Source of the DNA: Polytrichum commune
Taxonomy: Eukaryota > Streptophyta > Polytrichopsida > Polytrichales > Polytrichaceae
DNA: 64,000 nucleotides
Assembly: GCA_950295325.1 (NCBI GenBank)
Contig: OX485808.1
Coordinates: 11,846,501-11,910,500 of the forward strand
Direction of reading: 5' to 3'
Below, piece by piece: positions 35,458 through 47,288 of this stretch. Numbering within the stretch: position 1 is the stretch's first letter; every line of letters begins with the position of its first letter. The translations under genes were made by a program, and so were the position numbers. Below the pieces are notes generated by a model. The model was not told where the DNA came from. It saw only the letters and a program-made list of their open reading frames with translations, and ran no database searches.

Positions 35458-35629
35458 TACATAACATTATTCAGATTCATAACAATGTTATGTGGAACTG
35501 ATAATATTCCATAGATTATTCCCGTATATTTCCCACATTTAGACTGAAATATGGGAATATATATGGGAATATTCCGTGAATACTATCAGTCCCACATAAC
35601 ATTGTTATGGATATGAATAATGTTATGTA
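35458..35629. mobile_element. Foldback MITE, 172 bp, TA-bounded
   Basis: The arms read TACATAACATTATTCA and its inverse, with a shared inner run ATAACAATGTTATGTGG and GACTGATA. The centre holds a second palindromic AT-rich block (GGGAATATATATGGGAATAT). The outer TA on each side suits a Stowaway-type target, though TA is palindromic so the duplication cannot be proved. Confidence 0.6.
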
Positions 35630-36214
35630 CGCCATTCCGTAGGATATACTATTAAATACCCAAAGTGATCGAAAAATATAATACCTTGATACCATCTAAG
35701 GCATGTGGCCCTAATGTGTGCCCTTCCAATTATGCAAATAATTTTGACCATTGGATCGAGATTGGACATTGTTGCATTCAATGAGCTATTGGGAATAAAA
35801 AATTTTATTGTTTATTCAATGTTTGAATATTGGAGTTGAGATGCAATTTAAGATGCAAAATATTGAAGTGAAGGTTCTCTTTCTCTTTAGGTGATCACAT
35901 AGGCCCTCCCAATTGTTGAACAAGCTAGAGTGAGGTCTACATGTTGAGCACATAGTCTTACTTGTAACACATGTGGCTTTGGTCTATGTTCTTCACTACA
36001 AGCCTTGCCGCACACCACTCATGTATAGGTGTTCAATCAATCAAGAAGCCTTACCACATACTTTAAGAGTCATTGTAAGCTTATATCACATTCTTTTTGT
36101 TCTTGCCATCTTCATGACCTTTTACTCTCCACCAAGCAAGTTGCACTTTTTCTAATCTTGTCCGTTAAGGAATATTTTGTGAGGTGGGAGCATGTGGGGA
36201 GGGTTGCCCGGGAG
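35630..36214. other. No gene recognised
   Basis: Short ORFs without domains, leading up to the left target duplication of the Pack element. Confidence 0.45.
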
Positions 36215-36222
36215 CTTCCCGG

Positions 36223-37644
36223 CAGTGTGTATGTTTGACAAATTTCATGTGACGTTCAACCTCAAATCCAAAGTGTCACGTGACGTTTTCAAAAACAAAA
36301 ATGAATGTCAATTGACATCTACATTTTATTCCAAAATGTCACCTCAATTTTTGGCTTACACAATATTTTAGAAAACTAATATTTTGAATAATAAAAAACA
36401 AACTTGATTTGTAACTTTCAGGCTTCAACACATATGCCTTTCTACTTATGCAATGCGATTAGAGAGAAATGCACGACATACAGAAAAGAAGTCAAGAGCC
36501 TTGAATTTAGGCGTCTTTCTCCACTTTTTGCTTCTGAATCTGCAGCCAGACTCTGCTATCTCTACTGCCAAAAGCAACGGACAGAAACTCTCAAACGTGA
36601 TCAACATGGGTGACTCTCTTGCACTTCAGTATGGAGGCTCTGAGGCTCACAATTACGTATGCTCCTCCCTTTGCTTGATTCTAGTTGAATGTATCTATTT
36701 ATCTATATACCTATCTGTTGAACAATCAATATCAACCGATATCCTCTTGAAGCATATTATATCCTTTAGTGGTAAAGAAAAAGAATAAAAAGTTGTTCAA
36801 TTGGTGAGGTCTGATCTAGGTCTCTGAACTGGAATTGTGAAATATAGAAACACTTCTAGTGCACTAGCCAACAAAAGGTTGTTACAAGAAGGAATATTGA
36901 TTATCATTGGGAATTAATTGGTTCCATGTGTTTCCAGAGAGGCAAGGGAAGTGGAAAGCAACCACACAATCACAACTTCATAATTACGGGTTAATTATCC
37001 CAACATAACAATTCATTTTGGAACAAAGTGCGCTACAATCAATCCTAACCGAAAGCAGGCGCTGATCTTCGTGCCACTTCTGCGTCATTTTTGCAATAAG
37101 AAGCCTCTCCAGCTCCAAGAAAGCTCAAAGGGATTCATATGCTTTCAACAAGGGAGCTTTGCGATTCAAAGGGAATTGCTCAAAACAACTTTGGTTGAAA
37201 GCAAGAAAAACTCACATTGGTTGGAAGCAAGAAAAAACTCATATGGAGTGGAGGATGTGCAAGCACCACGGTGATACAAACATTTGCCTCGCCATGTTCC
37301 TAGTTAGTCTCGCTCTCTGATCACCGTCTTAGCTCCTGGTTACAAAGGAAATTGCAAGAGCAAAGTTGAACTTAAGTATGTGAGTGAGTGTAGGAAGTTC
37401 TCCTACTGTTATGGGTTATGGGTTATGTTTTCCGGATACTTGAGCTGCACTTTATAGTACTCAAGTAAAACGTGTCATTTCAATTTCTAGTGTGTCAATT
37501 GACGTGTGGTTTTTTTCTTCACAAGTCACAGTACGTGTCAATTTCTAGATTGTGCGTGTCAATTAACGTGCATTTTTTTTTTGTGCAAGTTTTTGCGTGT
37601 CAAAAGAGAAAAACTTGCAAAAACTTTGTCAAACATATACACTG
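36223..37644 (+). mobile_element. Pack-type (hAT-like) TIR transposon carrying a captured host gene fragment, 1422 bp
   Basis: Terminal inverted repeats CAGTGTGTATGTTTGACAAA (left) and CAGTGTATATGTTTGACAAA (right, reverse complement) match at 19 of 20. They are flanked by a perfect 8-bp direct duplication CTTCCCGG (36215-36222, 37645-37652). CAGTG ends with an 8-bp duplication suit the hAT superfamily; MULEs usually make 9 bp. Both subterminal regions repeat a GTGTCAATTGACGTG-like motif (twice on the right in forward form, decayed on the left), as expected for transposase binding sites. There is no transposase ORF. The interior holds exon-intron-exon of a SAC-domain phosphatase. Confidence 0.8.
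36511..36980 (+). pseudogene. Captured SAC-domain phosphoinositide phosphatase fragment (two exons, one intron)
   Basis: Exon A (about 36511-36666, after an AG acceptor) reads into NVINMGDSLALQYGGSEAHN. Plant SAC phosphatases carry the near-identical MGDTLAFQYGGSAAHN. Exon B starts at 36938 behind TTTCCAG and reads RQGKWKATTQSQ, matching RRGQWRAATQSQ directly downstream in the same family. SAC enzymes dephosphorylate phosphoinositides at endomembranes. The catalytic CX5R motif, which lies N-terminal to this segment, is absent, so no activity is possible. The intron is kept, so capture was from DNA and not from mRNA. The donor of exon A appears decayed; joining needs one extra base after the codons matching KVFS. 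Homology ends near 36980. Confidence 0.72.
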
Positions 37645-37652
37645 CTTCCCGG

Positions 37653-37949
37653 GACTAAGGGAGTCGCTAGACTGTCATGAATATTCTCTCATATTGATGA
37701 AACTCAAATGCAATGTGCATTGGAGTATAAAGAGTATCTCGGCAAACCTCTACACTAGTAGGACAGGTGGATCTACATGACAGTCTGGACTAGTGTCATT
37801 CTAGACACTTTGTGTTAGATCGGCGTGTCATGTAGACCCACTTTTCCTACTAATGCTACGACAACGATTATTTTGTGAATACTTGGGCCCATGATACAAG
37901 GCAACATTGTTTATTAATATTATGCACGTTTGCTTGAACAAAGTGAGAC
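37653..37949. other. No gene recognised; local inverted repeat
   Basis: Between the Pack element and the next MITE. ATGACAGTCTGGACTAG/CTAGACTGTCATG-type inverted motifs (about 37668-37795) and CATGTAGA(C/T)CCAC repeats suggest another small foldback, not delimited. Confidence 0.4.
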
Positions 37950-37952
37950 TTA

Positions 37953-38419
37953 GAGCCACTTCACACATGAACCAAAAGTCATGACCATGAAATTGTGAGA
38001 GTCCAAAAGAAAGTGTCCAGAGGTTGTCCCAAGACACCTCCAAAACCATGTAGTGTGGTCACGGACCCTCAAGTGTAGTGTGAAGTCATATGTGGCCGGG
38101 CCCTCAACCCAATGCTATTTCAATGGATTTCTATTCATGCGGGTCCTCACACATAATTAAATAGAATAAATCAACGGTTGTGAGTGTTCGGAGTGCCATG
38201 GTCTCCCGGTTTTGTGTTAGGCCTACCTCCAAGAGATGGTTTTTGAAAATAGTCCGAGTGACCATGAAACACAATCCATTGGATGCCATGCATTCACATA
38301 CTCCGTTGGTCCCTCAAGGGTAGTGTGAAGAGAACTTGGACCGGCTCCGCCTTTTCCACCAATGAGAGTTCTTGAAGTGTAATGGTCAGGGGCTCTCAGT
38401 CTCATGTGTGAAGTGGCCC
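37953..38419. mobile_element. PIF/Harbinger-like nonautonomous element, copy 2 (467 bp, inverted)
   Basis: Lies inverted relative to copy 1 and has its own TTA duplication (37950-37952, 38420-38422). The left end is mutated at one base (GAGCCACTT). Confidence 0.88.
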
Positions 38420-40304
38420 TTATGAATCAGGACGTAGCATATATAGAGCAACTCCAAGTTGGATGCTTGGATGCTCATCTTTCCATCAAACTCAACATGA
38501 CGAAAACAATCAACTGGCATTCATACAGAGGGCAAGTTCTCGTTCCCCTAGGCCCATAATAAAGCTAAAAGTAAAGTATACCATGCTTGGCCTGTCAACT
38601 GATTAATTAGTATCGGTCTAATAAGCCAACATGTGATATATATTATTGAGCAGCGAGGCAATCATCATCAACATCTCGACACTCAAGTTTCAACTCTTAT
38701 TAACTTAAGTGTTCAATGAATTCTACGAGTGGTAACCAAAAGACCCTATATTTTATCCCTTTAGTACTTCTCTTCAATGTGTTGACATTCACACCCGAAA
38801 AAATATTCCACGAGAACTATGTGCCTGTAACTATTGGAACAATGGATTCTTCTAGTGAAATGATTGCTCGTCACAAGTACATGGGAGGTGGACCCTTTAC
38901 CTAATTAAGGTAGATGAGGTTAATGTGGACACCTCTAGCTATGTGGAATCATCCAACCGATGGATTTGAGCATTAGAAGCTTGAGCATGCATGTTAGCAA
39001 CTGCAAATCATGACCAACGAATTTGAAATCGTTGAAATCAAAGTTGAGGAAAGTGTTGATCCAAGTTTTTGAATCGAAGATTCTATGATTCTTAAGTTGG
39101 TGTTATAGAGGGGGAACTCTTTTGTCATTTCATGTTGTGTAAGTGGACGACAACAACATTATCAAATTCTACATGGGTCATTTGCCAATGAAAACCAAGT
39201 TTAATGTCAATATTAGTTATGTCATTTCTATGAAGTGGTCACATGTAAGATAAAATGTTCCCGAACTGGCTTTTCATTGTAGAGTACCCACAATAGTTGT
39301 TGGTTGGCACCTCACAATCACATGTCGCCTCCTAATTTGCCCACCTCGCCCACAAAATCAAGCGTGTCATAGTTCGGTGGATAACACTCCTAATTATGGA
39401 GGATGGTGGGTGTAGTATAACTTTTACGAAGGTGACTAACCCAAATATCATTAAGGTGGCAACTAAATCACCACACACTACTCACCCACTAGTTTAGAGT
39501 GACTATATCGCCGATTAGGAGCCAAGAATAAGTGTCCGATTAAGGAACCTAACTGAAATAGCCTTACCTACCTTACCTCATTAGGGGATGGAATAATGTT
39601 CCATGACACCTATCACGGGGGAGGGTAATAAGTATAAACGTATAGAAACATTGTAAATTATAGCTTGGTAATTTATCCTTTTCAAGTCAAATTGAACCTT
39701 ATTTTGGGATCAGAGTTTTTGATAAAGTTTAATAGGATTCAATTGGAATGAAATGAAATTTATTTTCAAGTCTAGGTTGTCAAAACGCTTATAGGACAAG
39801 AAGTACATCGAGAATCAAGATGGAGTCAAAAAGGCTAACTCCCTGTAGTAATGGAAATACAATGGCCTCTATACAATAGAGGCAAATATCAACTTGCTGG
39901 TCCAATTGGAAGAAACTTGAGACTACCTAAGTAGTACTACATTTTGAATTGGGAAGGAAACCTAAATTTGATGGAGTTATATAGCAAACACTCCAACACA
40001 AAGTGTGCCTTGTCTTCAACTACATTTTCAAAACATCATTGACATAATAATTCATCCTTGGGAATCATTTGATGATAAATTTGGTTTACCGCCCCCCAAT
40101 GGTAGGTGCCATGAACCAATCAAATTTGTTAGAACAACATTGTTCCACGAGGAGGAAAGCATTTAACAATCTCCTATGGGTTGTCAATTCGTTTAATCAT
40201 GTGAACCACACGGAACAAACATCACTTACATGTAGACATGAATTGACATTTGGATGGTGTTTGTAGTGAGCACATAAATAGACTCCCAAATAGGTTAGTG
40301 ACTA
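38420..40304. other. No gene recognised
   Basis: AT-rich DNA with short ORFs only. No terminal repeats resolved. Confidence 0.5.
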
Positions 40305-41009
40305 CAGTAACCTCCCGCTTAAGTACGCACCTGTTTAACTACGCATCCCGGTTGAGTACGCATTTTTTGGCAAAAAAATTAAGGTTCAAGATTTATTAGT
40401 TGAACATGTCGTGAATTGTCATTTGGCGTAAGTTTTGAAGTTTTTGCGTTTGGCTTTGAGGTCGACCGCTCGGATCTTGCTCTAAAATGATTCAAATGAT
40501 TTCTTAAGGCCATCAAATTTTTTTACTGCTTCCGCTTGAACTTCAAGGCAGAGCAACTAATCCTCGATGTCAAGATTCTGCTTATAAAGATAGTCAAAAC
40601 CCTAGAATATAACTATGTTTTCTAAACCGACATTCAGTTCCTGAGTGTTATCATTGCCTTCACTAACGATGTATTCTCGGGCTAGAGCCTTTTTACTCGG
40701 AGTATTCGTTCTGCTAAGCTTCAAGATGATTTCACAACGTTGATGCTCATTGAGACGCTTTCCGTTTGGTTTCTTATACATTGTAGCGAAACACAAGCGA
40801 TTTGGGAAACCTTAAACCCTAAAGTTCACACCTACCGGCTATAGCGAAACACAAGTGATAGTGATTTGGGAAACCCTAAACCCTAAAGTACGCACCTACC
40901 AACTTTAGCGAAACACAAGCAATTTGGGAAACCCTAAAGTATTCACCTACTAGCTAAGTACGCACAAACTGCACATGTTAAAGTTGCGTACTTAAGTGGG
41001 AGGTTACTA
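40305..41009 (-). mobile_element. Pogo/Tigger-like Tc1-mariner element, internally deleted, 705 bp
   Basis: Left end CAGTAACCTCCCGCTTAAG; right end in reverse complement TAGTAACCTCCCACTTAAG; TA on both sides (40303-40304, 41010-41011). A further GCGTACTTAA motif repeats inside each end. The 5' end (right side) holds three variant copies of a TTTAGGGTTT...TTTCGCTA unit (about 40785-40970). It keeps the start of a transposase and a decayed C-terminus, with the catalytic core missing. The element at 58508 is a relative: their 3' ends align over about 80 bases. Confidence 0.82.
40602..40796 (-). pseudogene. N-terminal fragment of a pogo/Tigger-like transposase (CENP-B/psq-type HTH)
   Basis: From the Met at about 40781 it reads MYKKPNGKRLN then EHQRCEIILKL and KKALAREYIVSE. 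This is the layout of the psq/CENP-B N-terminal helix-turn-helix (KRLT...E...II...A..F.VS) that binds the element ends. The frame stops soon after. No DDE residues follow: downstream sequence jumps to a degenerate C-terminus ending QMTIHDMF (about 40405-40430), matching the QMTLHDMF end encoded in the 58508 element. Confidence 0.6.
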
Positions 41010-41888
41010 TACAACACTATAGTTATGTGGCCTTATTGCGAGGATTTCTAATTCCACAAATGTTTTCAACTTTTATATTACACGAAGAATTGGTTTTATA
41101 CAATTAGCAAGTGCGAAGAACGCAAATTGTAATTTCATAACTCAAAACTAGGGTTGAGATGCAAGACTTATAAGAAGTTAAAGTGAAGATTCTCTTTCTC
41201 TTGGAACAATCACACAAACCCTCCTAATTATCTAAACAAATGAACTTAGAACGATGTATATTTTGTGAGCAATAACCCCAAACTCATTGTAGAACATATC
41301 GTTTTTGGTCTCCATTCTTGATAACAAAGCCTCGTCATAACATATCAATAGTATATTATAATACTGAACTATAGGAGTTTGATTAAGAAAACCAACCTCA
41401 TAAGGCCCATGTAACTTAGATGCTTGAGAAATGAAAGTTGTTTGCTTGGACACATATAAGAGAGCCACCTACTTTAATAGCACACCTCCTTCATACGATT
41501 TCAATCATTTATGTTTGCACTTAATCCACGTGGCTCATAAGCACTTTACTTTTGTCTTGATGCATATTTCATTTTTTTTTTTGGTTACACTAACTAATTT
41601 TGGCATGTGCTAATGCTAATGCAGAATGTTCCAATAATGAACTCTAAAGTGTCCAAGATCTTCTAGAATGTAGCACCTCTACTGCCCTACTTAGATGGCT
41701 TCGATGGGAGTTGTATTATTCATAAAACACCAAATTATATGGAAACTTGATTTTTAAGAAATAAGAATTTATTAGGAACATTCTTGTAAAAACATCATTT
41801 TTTAAGATTATTAACGTCTATTTTTGAAAATAAATTAAATACTCTATTCTTAGATACAAATATGCTTAGGTAAGACAATATTTATTTT
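41010..41888. other. No gene recognised
   Basis: Short ORFs and a T-rich run (about 41571-41582). I looked here for the left end of the following CACTA-type element and found none. Confidence 0.5.
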
Positions 41889-42000
41889 GCCTTGGGCTAG
41901 ATCACATTTTCATTCGGTTGGGCCCCGCCCCTCCCACGCCTCCTTCACTGTCTGGTCTTTCTGCCCACACTCGCATGGGAATGTTCAACCATGGAGCCTC
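41889..42000. repeat. Terminal-repeat-like block GCC(T)TGGGCTAGATCACAT, copy 1
   Basis: Reads GGGCTAGATCACATTTTCATTCGG, then GGGCC(C)CGCCCCTCCCACGCCT and CTTCACTGTCTGGTCTTTCTGCC. The same block begins the element at 58383, and its inverse ends that element at 59313. A shorter inverse lies at about 45825-45846, so this may be the left end of a 4-kb relative. Confidence 0.55.
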
Positions 42001-42060
42001 TAGGTTCAAGGCGCCCATCACCCCTTCCCAACTATTAAATAGGAACGATGCACATAAACG

Positions 42061-44528
42061 TGTGAGAATGTCGCAGGACACGTACGAGGACGACGATACC
42101 AACCACGACTACTTGTAAGAAGATGTTGACATTGATGATTCGGTCACTCCGTCCTTGAACGTCGAGAGCCTTGCAGGTGACAACGATAGCGATGAAGGTA
42201 AAAGAAATGCGAAGGCATTGCAAGTGCAAATGGCAGAGCTAGAGGTGGAGATTTTAACCGCAAAGCGTGCACTGTTGCGAACTCAGAGTGCACAACATGC
42301 CCAATCATCCGGAGGTGCAATTGTTGAGAGGAATGCGACACTACGGAGCTACGCATCCGAGCAACGGAGTCAGAGGCGTAGGATATCAAAACAACAACAA
42401 AACGAGGTATTTGTGAGGGAGCAACGCAACAAGAAAATGTATACTGTAAAGGTAGACATGAAAGGTAATCTTGTGGCCAAATCCGGTCATTGTGGTTGAC
42501 TTGTTTGAGGGGATATTCACATGATGTGAATTTTAGTGAGGATAATTACAACGCACACAAGACGTCAATGTCATTAAATATAAAGCAACGTGTGAACAAC
42601 ACGTTTAAATATGAGGGAGGACTAGGGCGAGTCACAGAGGAAGCGTTTCATACAACTCTAAAAGGGCAGGTCAAAATCAAGCGATACCAACTGAAGAAGA
42701 TATTGCAAATAGGGAAGGCAAAGCCGAAACATATTTGGCAAGACCATTGGATAAATTTATCTAAGTTAATATCGGAGGACTGCAAGTTGAAGAAAGCCGA
42801 GCGGTTAAAGATAAATCGAGTACATGTAAAGAGGCTTATGGTGGTGGGCCGCAACGAAGAAGACATCACAACCAACTTGGTAACATCTAAACCATGAAGT
42901 TTTTATGTGAATAAGTTTTTTTAAGTCTATTGTATCAATATGCAGGAGTTACTAATCCAAGAGTAGGAAAAATGTATGACCACAAAGTTCAGAATTGAAG
43001 AAGGCTCCAATACGTGAGGAGATCGAAGCAGAGCTCCAATCGTGGAGGGAGGAAGCAACACGGAGGGTAAACATGAGCCACATATCCTCCGGATTTCGAG
43101 GAGGAGCCAGGGTGGACCTCAGCTCTCCGTCAAGCCGCGTCTCGAATGCGGATGAAGACAGTGACCTGCATAAACGAATGTTAGGGTTAGAGGAGAGTAT
43201 GAAACTTATTCTAGCCGCTCTTAAAATTAGAGGAATGGAGATCACAGAAACCGTATAGGATAACACTAGAGGGGTGGAGAGCTTGGACACCGCGAAGGAG
43301 GACATTGCAGGGGTGGAAAACTTATCCACCGCGAAGGATAACACTGGAGGAGTTGAAAGCACAGAGACCGCACAAGACAAAATAGGAGGAGTGGACAACT
43401 CCAAAACCTTGGAAAAGATCATTGAAGCAGTCTATAGAGATAGTAACGTGAGAAACTCTTCGTTAGATAGTGCCCCGCAGAGACTCTTACAGTAGTAATG
43501 TTGGATAATATAATATCTACTAGTAGTGATGTTTAGCAATGTAAAGAGCAGTCGTAGTCATGTTTGGAAATGTAAGGACTGACAATATTCATTTTGGAGA
43601 GATGATCACTAGTAATACTCATTTTGAAAAAGTAATGAATAGCAATAGTCATTTTGGCCGAGCTAAATGTAAAATATGCCGAAAACAATGATGAATTTTC
43701 CTTTATAGAGTTTGAGGTTAATTGTATGAAATAACAATGAGTAACGAAAATTTATGCAGAATGGGTAGAAAACGACATTCAAACCTGAAAATAAGAGTGA
43801 GGGAGCAGCAACAAAAAAGAAGGATGATGAAGAAGAAGGCGACACAGTATCTCACCAGGAGGAGCATCGAAAAGGGCGAAGAATAAGAGCCCGCATCTCG
43901 GAGGTGGAGAAACTCCAAATTGTAGTAGGAATTCAGATGAGTTCAACTAAAACCAGGGCAGATGCAGGGGAGCAGAAGAGGCCAATGACGAAGATTGCGC
44001 AACACAAAGTTCTAAAAAGAAATGTAGGACGCGAAAAAAATGCCGAGGTAGTTGATGGACATCGGAAACAAGAAGGGGAAGCCCCAAAAAATATGAATAT
44101 TTTAACCGAATATTGACATTGTGTATTGTTTTTTTGGTATTAACCATGGACGTGCATGTTGTATTCGTAAGTTTTTTAATGCATGTGTTGTTTGCAAGTG
44201 CATGTAGTCATAATGATGTGGGAAAGCACCACCGCCCTCCACATTCTCAGTAGAGGATGTTGTGGAAATTATAGGTTATGGGATAGGTGGGGAAGGTAAA
44301 TTGGTTGCACACGGGAAGGTGATTAACGTGCAAGGAGGAATGATATATGGAATTCCAATTTATGAAGGATGTGTGTCTGTGGAGGTACACAAAAATGAAG
44401 ACGACGAATATGTTTTGTTTAGAAGTATGAAAATGGATGACCCACCCATGCGGAAGATTGGGGAAGTTGTGGGAAACTTCATATTGTGGCCTACTGAGTT
44501 TTTACGTCATGCATGTGTGCAGTTGTAG
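42061..44528 (+). pseudogene. Decayed CACTA-associated transposase gene (Transposase_24-like plus DUF8039-like)
   Basis: Successive ORFs together outline one En/Spm accessory gene. 42155-42499 encodes a coiled, charged N-part ending KVDMKGNLVAKSGH. 42490-42897 continues after a frameshift with RGYSHDVNFSEDNY, KQRVNNTFKYEGGLGRV, and KPKHIWQDHWINLSKLI followed by K...NR...VGRNE, the Transposase_24 pattern. 42995-43258 gives EIEAELQSWREEATRR and a second coil. 43274-43495 holds 13-residue repeats. 44262-44528 ends with VAHGKVINVQGGMIYGIPI through IGEVVGNFILWPTEFL, like the DUF8039 end of the same proteins. One frameshift, at least one nonsense codon (43255-43257) and gaps show decay; some gaps could be introns. 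These proteins accompany, but are not, the catalytic TNP2-type transposase, which is absent here. Confidence 0.6.
43232..43440 (+). repeat. 39-bp coding minisatellite, about 5 units, inside the CACTA-associated gene
   Basis: Units at 43232, 43271, 43310, 43349 and 43388 encode 13-residue variants of GVESLDTAKEDIA. The first unit carries a TAG where the others read a sense codon, so the reading frame originally ran through. Confidence 0.8.
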
Positions 44529-45762
44529 TAAAGTATATGAAATATACGTTGGATATAGGGTGGATAGTGTGTAATAGCCATATGCAAAGATGTGTGAAAA
44601 TTTGCTTAGTGGATGAGACGTACATGTGTGATGTCTCCTACTAAATTCTGAGAAGGCATTGAATATGTTTTGTCATCTATTGTAGTGAACTTTATCTATA
44701 TATCGATGAAATATATTCATATTATGCAATCCAACAATTGATGGCAATCAGTATTAACAGTCGTACTATGATATACCATGTTTGAATGAAATATCTATAT
44801 GAAATCATATCATGGAACTCAATGTTTAGTACGCACGCGTTGTAGTGAAGTAATCCTTATTGATGACTATGCCTAGTTTTCTTATAGAAGAAAATTCTTT
44901 GACACTCATGAATGCAAAACGCAATGTTGTTTGAAAATGCTACTATTCGTAATCATGTGCGAAGATAATATTCAATCATTAAAAATGAGCATATGTATTC
45001 ATGTGTTGTAGTGTACCATTGAAATAATTTGATTATGCTTAGTTAGATGTTGTTGAAAGAAGTTCAAATATGATGACTATGTTTCTCAATATATTGGTGC
45101 GCAAAATGTTTGTTAATGATGACAATGTTTAGTCATCATGTATAGAGCAAAAGTGCAATGGTTATGAATGTAAAGTCCGATGATTTTGAAAATGATATTA
45201 CTTATTGACAAACATAATGACTACATATAATGACCTAAATTCAAATAGTGACTACTGCACCAAAAATATTTACCAGCCTCTTGAAATGTAAAGCTTCAAA
45301 TGAATCTACTTTTTGGAAGAAATCACGTATCATATGACTATTATTGGTTGCAGCATGACTAAAAACAGTTGTTAATGAACAAATGCACTTCACAAATTAA
45401 CAGTGCTAGAGAAGACCGTATAGTCATGCAAACACAAAACATCATTAATTACAGTCATGTAGTGATCACTAATTCCAATCAAATAACATTACTACACATA
45501 ACTATATATAGTCACACATGAATAACTAAATATAGTGAGAAACGACGAGGCTTTGAGGGGTGGTCCAAAACGAGGTCCCTAAAACCCCATGGGAACGCTC
45601 CATGGGGAACAAAAACTGTCCGATATGACCCTAATCATTTGTCTGGAGCGACTGGTCCGACATGACCAGGTTGAGGACTAGAAATGGTGTTAGTCATCAA
45701 TGCACTTTAGTACCGGTTTTAGTCATAAACCCCAGTCATTTTTTTGTATTTTCCTTGTAGTG
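44529..45762 (+). mobile_element. 3' region and right terminus of a CACTA element
   Basis: The last bases, in reverse complement, are CACTACAAGGAAAATAC, a textbook plant CACTA terminus. The region before it repeats short ATGACT/AGTCAT motifs dozens of times in both directions (dense from about 44850 and again at 45690-45745), the subterminal repeats expected for TNPA-type binding. It lies directly downstream of the accessory gene, in the expected order. The matching left end was not found. Confidence 0.7.
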
Positions 45763-45846
45763 AATTTTTTCCCGTTCAGAACCACTGTGACAATACCCTG
45801 TCACTTAAGTCATTAAGCTAAATAAAGATGTGATATGGCCCGGGGC
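45763..45846. repeat. Terminal-repeat-like block, inverse copy
   Basis: GTGACAATACCCTGTCACTTAAG, then AAGATGTGATATGGCCCGGGGC. Both parts occur at 59180-59313, in different relative orientation. This may be the right end partnering 41889. Confidence 0.45.
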
Positions 45847-47285
45847 ATTCGTTTTGGATGAAATTTTAGGGTGCTTGTACTTCAATACCCACATTAGGAA
45901 GGATATCTATAAATACACATCCAAACTGAACTTTCAAAGGCATGAGAGACACATTATAAGCCTCTAGACATATTACATGATTGTTTAAGGGTACATATTG
46001 TTATGTTTGGACTGGAAGTATCAAAAAAAGATTCACCCATATTAGATTGCATTCCAGGTCCTTCAATTGGAGCATGGGAAACATAGGATAAAGACATGTG
46101 GCCAAGGATTTGTGCCACTTAAGTTTGTTGAAGGTGAAAACATTGGGAAGGCCTCAAAGCTTTTTCTTTTCTTTTTTTAGCATGAAATTAGCATCAGAGA
46201 CACCTGATTATCTAGTGAAATTAAGTTGGGATAAATCTACTCTTGACATACGGGGTTTTGGATTTTGTTTTGTTTTATTGGACTCCCTTAGTTGAGTGGC
46301 ATGAACCCATAGCCATTGATTTGTGATGTCTATGTAAATTCATCCACTGGGAAGCTGAGAATGTTGTGAACTATTCCTAAGCCATATGATGGGGATTTTA
46401 AGATGACTTGACTATGAAAACAACATTGAAGACCCCTCCCCCCTCCCATTAAGATGATGGGATTAAAGTATAATGAATCAAAGTAGGCAATATTGTCAAC
46501 TTTGGCGTCTACAACCCTAACAATAACCCACAAATATTGAAATGATTACTTAGATACCAAAACATCCTAAGAGCATAACACATTGGCATGCTATTGCTTG
46601 TCAACTCCGTCCACATCATACAACTAGATACACATATCTTCACGTATAGCCTCAATAACATCTACATACTAGACAACCACATTAAACACCCGTCATCACA
46701 ACAACAACACCCAAAAATTCTACCAATAGTTGCCATAGTTCACCAATTTTATTGCACCAAGCCAAAAAAAACCATACAAAAGGCCAAAGTACAAACTAGA
46801 ATCTCCGGCAACAAAATCGGCAACACTCTAGCACACGAGGGAGCCACCAAAGACAAAGAAACCCCCACATACTACCATGTTGAATATACCCCCCCCCCTT
46901 CCACCACGTACACATGACGGAGCAATTTGAAACTTGCACACATTCGTCACACGAAGAACACATACAAAGAGAAACTACCATGGCAAAATCTAAATTCATC
47001 TATGTAGACAAATGGTATATAATGAGCAAATAAACCACAAAATAACAAACTTATTATGGGAAGCACCATGATAACTGGTGCACAAATCACGCAAACCCTA
47101 AAATTAAGATTCACTCAATATTTGGGAAGCCATTAAAAAAACATATTATAGCCCTCACCCATTCAAACCCCAATTGCACATTGTGTACAAGCAATGAGTA
47201 AGATACATGCCCATGGCTCCTTTCCACATGTGCCAACCAATATATCCAAGGACTACGAATAACTAGATACAACAAAGTAATCCAC
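45847..47285. other. No gene recognised
   Basis: AT-rich, with a C tract at about 46891-46900. The plus ORF at 46588 (109 codons) is Thr/Asn/Gln-rich chance reading. Confidence 0.45.
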
Positions 47286-47288
47286 CTT

